Shown: positions 1 through 6,299 of the stretch, piece after piece | Layout of the letters: every line of letters starts with the position of its first letter | Position numbering within the stretch: the stretch's first letter is position 1 | NCBI GenBank assembly: GCA_002779055.1 | Contig: PEXM01000067.1 | Coordinates: 1 to 10,074, forward strand | Direction of reading: 5' to 3' | Length of the DNA: 10,074 nt | Source: Elusimicrobia bacterium CG08_land_8_20_14_0_20_44_26 | GTDB lineage: Bacteria > CG03 | Translations under genes and position numbers: made by a program | Notes under the pieces: generated by a model | Seen by the model: the letters and a program-made list of their open reading frames with translations, nothing else | Database searches by the model: none | Told to the model about the DNA's origin: nothing

Positions 1-1041
1 TTTCCCGTTATTTTTGACGAAACCACGGAACTTGCAAAAGCGTGCGATGTGGTGACGGGGTCGCTCAAAAACATTCCGAGAACAATCGTGGTTGATAAAT
101 ACGGCAATGTGGCGGAGATTTTCAAGGGTTATCACGCCGATATGGCGGAGGAGCTTCCCAAAGCGATAGAAATGGCGAACGCTTCCCCGGCTCCTCCCGA
201 AAAGACGCTCAGAATAATTTACACAAACAGCGCCAATGGCGTTATTGAGTCGTGCGACTGCCCGATGAATCCCTATGGCGGGCTTGTAAGGCGGCTCACT
301 TTCTTTGAAAAAATTCTTCTCTCGGATATAAGAGTGAGCGCCGGCGATTTTTTCTCGGCGAACGACGAATCCATTAAAAATAAGTTTACAGCTGTGATTA
401 TGGAAAAACTTGATTACGACGCCATCGTTATAGGAGACCAGGAATTCAAGACAGGCAAAGATTTTCTTATGGGTATTCTGCAAAAACATTCTCTTCCTAT
501 CGTGAGCGCAAATATGCAGGTATGCGACGGAGAGACGTGTTTCATCATCGGCAAACCGTATGTAATTAAGGAAATTAACGGGATTAAGATAGGAATTACA
601 GGCGTGACATCCGAGTCCTGTTTTGTATTTTATCCGAAGAAGATAAAGGAAAGAATAAAGTTCACCCAGACGCCCATTGAGGCGCTGAAATCGATTGTTC
701 CGGAAATGCGCAAAAAATGCGGATTTGTTTTTGTAATCGCGCACGTCAACGAAAGAGAAATCGCCGATATTGAGAAAGTGCCGGGAATAGACGCCGTATT
801 CGCGGGGCACACGCAGGGTAAATTTTTCAAGCCGGGAAAACCCGTCGTAATGCAGGCGGGCGCGAACGGCCGCTATGTAGGGGAACTCGTAATGACGGTT
901 TCGCCTGACGGGCAGGTTTCTTATAGGAACAATTTCTACGCGCTCACCCCTGACATAAAAAAAGACAAATGGGGTCTTTCGCAGAATGAAGAATATTTAT
1001 TACAATACAAAAAATCGCTTGAGGAACTTAAAAAAAATTGA
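1..1041 (+). CDS. Thioredoxin/TlpA-like domain fused to divergent UshA-like (5'-nucleotidase family) metallophosphatase domain, 5' partial
   Basis: The frame is open from base 1, so the start lies upstream; 346 residues are visible. Residues 1-58 look like the C-terminal half of a TlpA/thioredoxin fold: a cis-proline-type loop (NIPRT, 24-28), then the strand-turn-strand TIVVDKYGNVAEIFKGY. The redox CxxC would be upstream of the window. Residues 69-315 match the metallophosphatase fold of the UshA/5'-nucleotidase family: YTNSANG (74-80), AGDFF (114-118), GDQEF (145-149), IAHVN (246-250), AGHTQG (268-273), and PVVMQAGANGRYVGEL near the end. Canonical metal ligands are replaced: S/N for the first D/H, D/Q for the N/H of GNHE, Q for the last H of GHxH. 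C85 and C87 sit in a CDCP motif where such proteins often have a Cys pair, and C175/C180 form another pair. A redox or binding role fits better than nucleotidase activity (inference). No C-terminal nucleotidase domain is present. Its gene ends 91 bases before the next one, separated by a palindromic repeat. Confidence 0.75.
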   Translation, partial: FPVIFDETTELAKACDVVTGSLKNIPRTIVVDKYGNVAEIFKGYHADMAEELPKAIEMANASPAPPEKTLRIIYTNSANGVIESCDCPMNPYGGLVRRLTFFEKILLSDIRVSAGDFFSANDESIKNKFTAVIMEKLDYDAIVIGDQEFKTGKDFLMGILQKHSLPIVSANMQVCDGETCFIIGKPYVIKEINGIKIGITGVTSESCFVFYPKKIKERIKFTQTPIEALKSIVPEMRKKCGFVFVIAHVNEREIADIEKVPGIDAVFAGHTQGKFFKPGKPVVMQAGANGRYVGELVMTVSPDGQVSYRNNFYALTPDIKKDKWGLSQNEEYLLQYKKSLEELKKN

Positions 1042-1060
1042 GCGTCGTACGGCGGGTATT

Positions 1061-1125
1061 GAGGGGGTCGCAACCCCCTCTAAGTATCCCCCTTGGAAAG
1101 GGGGAGAGGCGAAGCAGAGGGGGGT
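1061..1125. repeat. Compact GC-rich multi-hairpin intergenic repeat (MITE/REP-like)
   Basis: Three arms are visible. GAGGGGGT (1061-1068) pairs perfectly with ACCCCCTC (1073-1080) across a 4-base loop. CCCCCTT (1088-1094) pairs with AAGGGGG (1098-1104) across a 3-base loop. CCCCCTCT (1074-1081) can instead pair with AGAGGGGG (1116-1123), enclosing the second hairpin. The layout of nested short C/G-run palindromes, with a GAGGCGAAGC segment near the right end, is typical of small dispersed non-coding repeats in environmental bacterial genomes. It lacks a T-run, so it is not a standard rho-independent terminator. The right arm abuts the next gene and probably supplies its ribosome binding site. 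That it is dispersed is inferred from its form; only one copy is present here. Confidence 0.6.
1116..1124 (+). promoter_or_regulatory. Shine-Dalgarno for the LPP20/CsgG-like gene, inside the palindromic repeat
   Basis: AGAGGGGGG lies 8 bases before ATG 1133. It supports that start over the upstream in-frame ATG at 986, which would lie inside the preceding gene and would read the repeat as protein before the hydrophobic signal sequence. The same bases can pair with 1074-1081, so the site could be masked in the folded RNA. Confidence 0.5.
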
Positions 1126-1132
1126 AACGAGA

Positions 1133-2563
1133 ATGAGAAAAATAATCGGCGCTGTTTTGATAGGTTTGCTGGTTTTTAATTCGGCCGAGGCCTCGCGAAT
1201 CAAAAAGGTGTGGAGTTCCGCGGGGAAGAAGCCGAAATGGATTTCGGTTTTCCCCGAGAAAAAGGGCTATCATTATTTTGTCGGTATTTCACAGAACCAG
1301 GAAGACAGCGGAGTCGCGCTTCAAAGGGCAATTGAAGAAGCGTTAAAGCAGGTTCTCACGACAATCGGGGTCGTCGCGGGCTCAAAGATGAGAATAGACA
1401 AGGAGATTTCGGAGAACAAGGAAGTGACGAAAATGCTTGACCAGTATAAGGAAAATAGCCGCGGACGGGTCAAGGGGCATAAAATTCAGGAGGTCTACAC
1501 CGAAGAATACAGGGACGACGACAGGCGTTTTTATGACGTTTATGTCCTTATGATGTATTCGGACGCCGAAATAAAAAACGAGAGGAGCAGGATTGAAGAC
1601 CAGCAGGCGGAAAACAGACGTCTGGCGAACGATACGATTAGAGGAATAGACGGAATGTTGAAAGACGGGAGAATCGCCGACGCATATCAGGAGTCGGCGA
1701 GGGTTTTTACGATGCTCGCAGACCAGCCGGGCGCCTCGCAGTATGAACTTTTAAAAAGCAACATTAAAAAAATGCTCAGCGGTTTTGCGATTGAGCCGGT
1801 TGTCGTTTCGGGAAAGAATCCTTCGGTGAAACTCTCTCTTAACTGGAACGGGAAAAAAACGCCCGCGCCGGGAATAAAAATGGTTTCGGCGTTTAAGTCG
1901 GGCGCAGGCGTTATCAGCACTCCCCAGACGACGGGCGGAGACGGAATAGCGGTATTCCCGATTTCAAAAATAAAGTTTGAAGCGGGTCTGGCGAAAATAG
2001 AAGTTAAACCGGCGGAAGAGCAGTTTACCGACTCCCTCAAAAACGCTTATATGGACGATTCGGATATTGATTCCATGCGCGGGAGCATCAAGGAAACTTA
2101 CATAGAAATAATACTTAAAGCCGCCGATTTCGGAGGGAGCAAATTCTGCCTTATCATCTGGAACGACGGCGGCAAAAGGGAAAACGCTTTTGAGGTATCT
2201 CTTATGAAAGAACTTACAACCGCGGGAATCAGCGTCAGGACCTTTGCGGAACTTCCCTCGGGCGTCGGGTTTGACAGTTTTGAAAGCAAAGATTTTTACG
2301 ATTTTCTCTCATCGCAGGGAATGGACACTTTGATTGTCGGACGGCTCGGCATCATAGACAACGGCGACGTTTATAACCTGAAAAGCGTGACAACCCAGAT
2401 AGACATAAAAGTTTCGGAGATAAAAACAAGGAAGATGCTCGCCGCATTCCAGAAGGCGAATACGGGAGTCCAGATTAATTTTGAAAGAGCGAAGCAGAAA
2501 ACATCGTCGGAACTTGCAAAAGAGCTCTCGCCGCAGATAATAGAAATAGCGGGTGTGCAGTAG
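1133..2563 (+). CDS. Secreted LPP20/CsgG-like envelope protein with central Ig-like region
   Basis: The protein has 476 residues from ATG 1133. This start gives a clean signal peptide: MRK, then a hydrophobic stretch (4-16) and an AEA|S cleavage site at 20/21. There is no lipobox cysteine, so it is probably soluble periplasmic rather than a lipoprotein. Residues 33-145 resemble the LPP20 family: KPKWIS, a YHYFVGIS strand, then a helix rich in A/E (61-80) and a YDVYVLMMYS strand. Residues 146-215 are charged helices, possibly coiled coil. Residues 222-292 look like an Ig-like or carboxypeptidase-regulatory-like sandwich (KTPAPGIKMV ... TTGGDGIAVFPI). Residues 335-476 alternate strand and helix in the way of CsgG/TolB-like or FlgT-like domains (DTLIVGRL; then IDIKVSEIKTRKMLAAF; a final amphipathic helix SSELAKELSPQIIEIA). 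The family has no established enzymatic role; assembly or envelope scaffolding is an inference. Its stop overlaps the uvrC GTG by 11 bases, so translation may be coupled. Confidence 0.6.
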   Translation: MRKIIGAVLIGLLVFNSAEASRIKKVWSSAGKKPKWISVFPEKKGYHYFVGISQNQEDSGVALQRAIEEALKQVLTTIGVVAGSKMRIDKEISENKEVTKMLDQYKENSRGRVKGHKIQEVYTEEYRDDDRRFYDVYVLMMYSDAEIKNERSRIEDQQAENRRLANDTIRGIDGMLKDGRIADAYQESARVFTMLADQPGASQYELLKSNIKKMLSGFAIEPVVVSGKNPSVKLSLNWNGKKTPAPGIKMVSAFKSGAGVISTPQTTGGDGIAVFPISKIKFEAGLAKIEVKPAEEQFTDSLKNAYMDDSDIDSMRGSIKETYIEIILKAADFGGSKFCLIIWNDGGKRENAFEVSLMKELTTAGISVRTFAELPSGVGFDSFESKDFYDFLSSQGMDTLIVGRLGIIDNGDVYNLKSVTTQIDIKVSEIKTRKMLAAFQKANTGVQINFERAKQKTSSELAKELSPQIIEIAGVQ

Positions 2564-3893
2564 CATTGCCTGTGTAAAAACGGGCGTGATGCCGGATGCC
2601 GCAGGCGTCTATCTGATAAAGGGCGCGGGCGACAAAATTCTCTATGTCGGCAAGGCGAAGAATCTAAAAAAAAGAGTTTCCTCCTACTTCCGGCGCGGCG
2701 TTTACGGGAAGACATTTCATCTGATGTCCGCCGCGAAAAAAATAGAATACATAATCACACCGTCGGAAAATCAGGCCGAAGTTCTTGAAGAGAAACTGAT
2801 AAAGCTCATTATGCCGAAATACAACGTTATAATGAGAGACGACAAAAATTATCCTTATGTTTCCTTAACAACCGAAAAGTATCCGCGGCTTGAATTTTCC
2901 AGAGGGCGCAGGACCTCTAACTGTTTCGGTCCTTATCCCGACGCCGGGGCGCTGCGGATTTCAATGAGAAACATCAAAAGAATTTTCGGCCTTCCTCTCT
3001 GCACGAGGCAGCAGTATTCAGGAATAAAAAAAACGGGCCAGCCCGAAAGATGCCTGTATTTTGAAATAGAAAAATGCTCCGCGCCCTGCTGCGGCAGGAT
3101 ATCCGTGGGCGAGTACAGGGGCAGGGTGAAAAACGCAGTTTCATTTCTTCAAGGCGGAAGAGCGTCGGTCTTAAAAAAACTGCGCGCCGATATGAAAAAC
3201 GCCGCCGCAAAACATAATTATGAAAGAGCCCTGCGGCTCAAAAACTCAATAGAAGCGTTTGAAAATATAGCCCGCGGCGTCGGTGTTGCGGAAATCGACG
3301 GATCAAAGTATCTTTTTGAACCTTCCCGCGCGGCGGACGAACTTCAAACCATTTTGGAATTGAGAAAAAAGCCGCTCGTCATAGACGGTCTGGACATCTC
3401 GCACACACAGGGCTCTTTTCCCGCCGCTTCGGCGGTGCGGTTCAAAAACGGCCGTCCCGACAAGAGCGGCTACAGAAAATATTCCGTCAGGTTCAAAGGA
3501 ATAGACGACTGCGCTATGCTCAGGGAAGTCGTACGCAGGAGGTATAAGGATTATTCAGCCGACCTCATCCTTGTTGACGGCGGGGCGGGGCAGGTGTCCT
3601 CCGTCGCCGGCGCGCTTTCGGAAATGGGTCGGGACATTGAGGCGCTCGGTCTTGCGAAAAGAGAAGAACTGATATACAGGGAAAAAGGCGCTCCCGTGAA
3701 ACTTTTTAGGGATTCTCCGGCGCTCCGGCTCCTTATGTATATCAGGGACGAATCTCACAGGTTCGCCCGCGCTTTTCACCTTCTCCGCCGTCGGAAGCAG
3801 TTCTTGTCCGCGGGGTTTCCCAACCCCGATACGCTTCGCGGAGTTCGTCCCGACAAAGTCGGGAGGGCAGACCCAGACAGACATCGGGACTAG
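2553..3893 (+). CDS. uvrC: Shortened UvrC, nucleotide excision repair nuclease lacking the C-terminal HhH domain
   Basis: In the UvrABC system UvrC cuts on both sides of a DNA lesion. Visible parts of the 446 residues: GIY-YIG nuclease at 12-95 (GVYLIKG, ILYVGKAKNL, SENQAEVLEEKLI, PKYN); a Cys cluster C150, C167, C175, C179/C180 matching the family's iron-sulfur ligands; a UVR motif around 203-237; and an RNase H-like nuclease at 277-415 with D281 (GLDISHTQG), D342 (ILVDGGAGQ) and H402 (RDESHRFA). UvrC is usually about 600 residues. Here the stretch between UVR and the RNase H fold is about 100 residues shorter, and the tandem helix-hairpin-helix DNA-binding domain is missing. After FHLLRRRKQFL (about residue 418) the reading frame runs through a hairpin-rich stretch that gives an Arg/Asp/Pro-rich tail unlike UvrC. 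The start is uncertain: GTG 2553 (no clear Shine-Dalgarno, coupled to the preceding stop) or GTG 2586/ATG 2589. Activity of this form is unknown. Confidence 0.85.
   Translation: MCSSIACVKTGVMPDAAGVYLIKGAGDKILYVGKAKNLKKRVSSYFRRGVYGKTFHLMSAAKKIEYIITPSENQAEVLEEKLIKLIMPKYNVIMRDDKNYPYVSLTTEKYPRLEFSRGRRTSNCFGPYPDAGALRISMRNIKRIFGLPLCTRQQYSGIKKTGQPERCLYFEIEKCSAPCCGRISVGEYRGRVKNAVSFLQGGRASVLKKLRADMKNAAAKHNYERALRLKNSIEAFENIARGVGVAEIDGSKYLFEPSRAADELQTILELRKKPLVIDGLDISHTQGSFPAASAVRFKNGRPDKSGYRKYSVRFKGIDDCAMLREVVRRRYKDYSADLILVDGGAGQVSSVAGALSEMGRDIEALGLAKREELIYREKGAPVKLFRDSPALRLLMYIRDESHRFARAFHLLRRRKQFLSAGFPNPDTLRGVRPDKVGRADPDRHRD
3811..3890. repeat. Hairpin-rich GC segment forming the 3' end of uvrC
   Basis: Two near-perfect hairpins are visible: CGGGGTT (3811-3817) with AACCCCG (3822-3828), loop TCCC; and TCCCGAC (3848-3854) with GTCGGGA (3858-3864), loop AAA. 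A second partner for the latter's left arm is TCGGGAC (3884-3890). The segment starts where homology to UvrC ends and stops at its TAG. It looks like a small dispersed repeat that has supplied a new C-terminus and stop to the gene. No T-run follows, so it is not a standard terminator. Confidence 0.45.
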
Positions 3894-3922
3894 AAAGACC
3901 CTCCTACACTGCTCTGTAACTT

Positions 3923-3950
3923 TTGTGTGAAACGATGCGTCAAATATACA
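3923..3950 (+). promoter_or_regulatory. Candidate promoter for the efflux operon
   Basis: TTGTGT (3923-3928) and TATACA (3945-3950) are separated by 16 bases. Transcription would begin near 3957, just before the Shine-Dalgarno at 3964. Both boxes are imperfect, so this is a weak prediction based on position in the 84-base gap after uvrC. Confidence 0.3.
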
Positions 3951-3963
3951 GATGGTTTTTATT

Positions 3964-3968
3964 GGAGA
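3964..3968 (+). promoter_or_regulatory. Shine-Dalgarno deciding the TolC-family start
   Basis: GGAGA lies 9 bases before ATG 3978. An in-frame ATG exists at 3927, but it has no such site and would place 17 charged or polar residues before the signal peptide, so 3978 is preferred. Confidence 0.65.
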
Positions 3969-3977
3969 AAATGTAGA

Positions 3978-5258
3978 ATGAAAAAAAATGTCCGACGTCC
4001 CCTTTTCCTTTTTTTCGTTATTGTTTCCGGCGTTTTTGCGAGCGAAGAAATAACCCTTGACCGGTGCATAGATACGGCAAAAAAGAATAACAGACAGTTG
4101 GAAGAATTGAGATTGGGAAAGAGGATGAAATCAATTCAGTTGAAATCCGCGCGGTATGATGTATTTCCCCAGCTTGATTTTAACATGAATTATTCCAACA
4201 AATTAAGTTATGATTATGATAACGGCGATAAAAACAGGGCCGGCAATTATTCAAGCGGTTTTAAACTGACTCAATCCTTGGCGAGCAGCGGCAGAAACAC
4301 GGCCGCCATAAAGAAAGCCGTAAATAATTACGAAATTGCGGAGTGTAATTATCTGGAAGCACAGAACGACCTCATTGTGGAAATCAAAAAGAAATATTAC
4401 CAGGTATTGAAAAATATGAGTATGGTTAAAACGGCGGAAGACGCCGTTAAGCGGAAAGAAAACAATTATTCACTGATAAAACTGCTGTACCAGGTGGGAA
4501 ACGAGAAAATAACCAATCTGAATCAGGCAAAATATTATATTGCCAATGAAAAAAACAACCTGTTGCTGGCGGCAAAAAATCTTGAAATAGCAAAATTGAA
4601 ACTGAAACAGGCAATGGGAATTCCCCTTGACACCCCTCTGGATTTGAAAGAACAGTTTACCGCTTATGAATATGATTACGGCGAAGACGAAGCGATTAAT
4701 AAAGCGATGGAATACAGGCCCGATTTGAAGCGGGCGGAATTAAGCGTTGAAAATGTTAAATTGGAAAGAACAAACGCTATGAGCGAATTCCTTCCGTCCG
4801 CATCTCTTTCAGCGGACTACAACTGGTACGGCGGTCAATTTTTTCCCGACAGGGACGGGTGGAACACGGTGTTTTCGGTGTCCTTTCCGATATCCGGAGG
4901 TTTCCCTCTTTATACAAAACTGAACGAAAATAAAATTAATCTTTTGAGTTCCGAGATAGCAAAGAAAACCCTGATTGACAATATAACCATTGAGGCAAAA
5001 GAGTCGCATCTGGCCATAATTCTGGCAAAAGAAAAAAAGATACTGAGTTATGACAACCTCAAAGTGGCGAAAGAACGCTTTACTCTTGCAGGTCTGGAAT
5101 ACAGCCAGGGAAAAATTTCATTTGTGGAATTTGAAGATATCGAGGACAGGTTAAGCAGCGCAGAATCCGAACTCATAGAAGCCAAATACGCTTATGAAAT
5201 TGCAATAGCGGAATTGGAAAATGCCATAGGGAAAACTTTATCCGGGGGGGCGGAATGA
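3978..5258 (+). CDS. TolC-family outer membrane efflux protein
   Basis: The outer-membrane channel of a tripartite exporter, 426 residues. The signal peptide is MKKNVRRP followed by a hydrophobic run (LFLFFVIVSGVFA), with cleavage before SEE. The mature start ITLDRCIDTAKKNN is the classic opening of the outer-membrane efflux protein (OEP) repeat. The protein shows the two-fold internal repeat of the family: long helices rich in K/E/A/N around 95-215 and 290-415, each preceded by an alternating strand region (DVFPQLDFNMNYSNKL; then FLPSASLSADYNW), and a YRPDLKRAEL motif near 253 that is typical of TolC homologues. Length is normal. It is first of three genes; its last codons overlap the adaptor's ATG (ATGA), indicating translational coupling. 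The likely partners are the next two products. It could serve other inner-membrane pumps too. Confidence 0.9.
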   Translation: MKKNVRRPLFLFFVIVSGVFASEEITLDRCIDTAKKNNRQLEELRLGKRMKSIQLKSARYDVFPQLDFNMNYSNKLSYDYDNGDKNRAGNYSSGFKLTQSLASSGRNTAAIKKAVNNYEIAECNYLEAQNDLIVEIKKKYYQVLKNMSMVKTAEDAVKRKENNYSLIKLLYQVGNEKITNLNQAKYYIANEKNNLLLAAKNLEIAKLKLKQAMGIPLDTPLDLKEQFTAYEYDYGEDEAINKAMEYRPDLKRAELSVENVKLERTNAMSEFLPSASLSADYNWYGGQFFPDRDGWNTVFSVSFPISGGFPLYTKLNENKINLLSSEIAKKTLIDNITIEAKESHLAIILAKEKKILSYDNLKVAKERFTLAGLEYSQGKISFVEFEDIEDRLSSAESELIEAKYAYEIAIAELENAIGKTLSGGAE

Positions 5259-6289
5259 AAAAATATGTAATTATATTGTTAATAGTTTTAGCGGTTTCAG
5301 CGGTGTTTTTTTATGTTTCAAAAAAGAAAAAAAATACATCCGACAAGGAAACGTTCAAAATTGTCGAGGTTGTCAGAGGCGATTTGTTATCAACGGTTTC
5401 GGCGACGGGAGTCCTCGAACCGAGGATACAGATAAAACTCACTTCTCCGAAAAGGGGACAGGTTGATGAGATTTTCGTCCAGGAAGGCGATAAGGTAAAA
5501 AAAGGTCAGCGGGTTGCAATGATATCGAGCGAAGACAGGATAAACCTGATAGATGCGGCGCTGATGAATTTGGAAAAGGCCGAGAGGAAAGGCAGCCAAT
5601 CCGAAATATCCGACGCGGAGAACGAGTTCAAAATAGCGGAAGCCGCTTACCAGCAAATACCGATTCTGACGCCGATTGCGGGTCTCGTAACTTTGAGGGA
5701 TATAGAACCCGGCGAGAAAGTTGACGCAAATACGACTATTCTTGAGGTGTCGGATAAACTTATCGTGAAAGTGCTGATAGATGAAACGGACATAAGTAAA
5801 ATTAAAGAAGGCGCGAGAGCAAAAATAATTTTAGACGCTTATCCCGATGAAGTCCTGCCGGGAAAAGTAATTAAAATCGCATATTCGCCCACAATCGAGT
5901 CAAATGTTACGAATTACGAAGCCGTCGCGGAATTTGCGGGCGGGACGGACAAACTGCTGAAATCGGGAATGACCGTCGACGTTGATATAATAACCTTTGA
6001 AAAAAAAGACGTTTTATTATTGACCAAAAAAGCCGTCAGGGAGAGGAAAGGAAAAAAAATCGTAATGATTCCGTCCGGAGGCGGCAGGCCTTTGCCGCAG
6101 GAAGTTGAGACAGGAAGCTTTGATGAAAATAATATAGAGATTTCCTCCGGCGTCCGGGAAGGCGATAAAGTTGTAATTGCGGAAAGCGGCGGTGATAAGG
6201 ATAAGACGAAAACGGAAGGAACGGCCGCAAGGAGAACGGGTTTCGGCGACCCTTCGCGCGCGATGGGGCGCATAATGAGAGGAAGATAA
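5255..6289 (+). CDS. MacA/HlyD-type periplasmic adaptor (membrane fusion protein) of an ABC exporter
   Basis: This 344-residue protein links the inner-membrane ABC pump to the TolC channel. One N-terminal transmembrane helix is seen at 4-22 with no cleavage site, so it should stay anchored. Two lipoyl half-motifs at about 62-92 (SPKRGQVDEIFVQEGDKVKKG) and 137-167 (TPIAGLVTLRDIEPGEKV) flank an alpha-helical hairpin (93-134). A beta-barrel covers about 168-245 (VKVLIDETDISKIKEG, then KSGMTVDVDI), and a membrane-proximal domain 246-310 ends in SGVREGDKVVIAE. The tail (311-344) is Gly/Lys/Arg-rich and probably disordered. The helical hairpin is only about 42 residues in all, shorter than in classical MacA, so its contact with TolC may differ. 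It overlaps the TolC gene by four bases and precedes macB by 10 bases. A G-run just upstream (5244-5250) serves as Shine-Dalgarno. Confidence 0.9.
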   Translation: MKKYVIILLIVLAVSAVFFYVSKKKKNTSDKETFKIVEVVRGDLLSTVSATGVLEPRIQIKLTSPKRGQVDEIFVQEGDKVKKGQRVAMISSEDRINLIDAALMNLEKAERKGSQSEISDAENEFKIAEAAYQQIPILTPIAGLVTLRDIEPGEKVDANTTILEVSDKLIVKVLIDETDISKIKEGARAKIILDAYPDEVLPGKVIKIAYSPTIESNVTNYEAVAEFAGGTDKLLKSGMTVDVDIITFEKKDVLLLTKKAVRERKGKKIVMIPSGGGRPLPQEVETGSFDENNIEISSGVREGDKVVIAESGGDKDKTKTEGTAARRTGFGDPSRAMGRIMRGR

Positions 6290-6299
6290 CGGGTTAAAC

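Noticed and set aside
986..1132. A 49-residue N-terminal extension of the LPP20/CsgG-like protein from ATG 986
   Set aside because: It overlaps the preceding gene, reads through the palindromic repeat, and would bury the signal peptide. ATG 1133 has a Shine-Dalgarno and a clean signal sequence.
1000..1273. Minus-strand open frames across the palindromic repeat
   Set aside because: They result from the repeat's symmetric GC runs and have no Shine-Dalgarno or family features.
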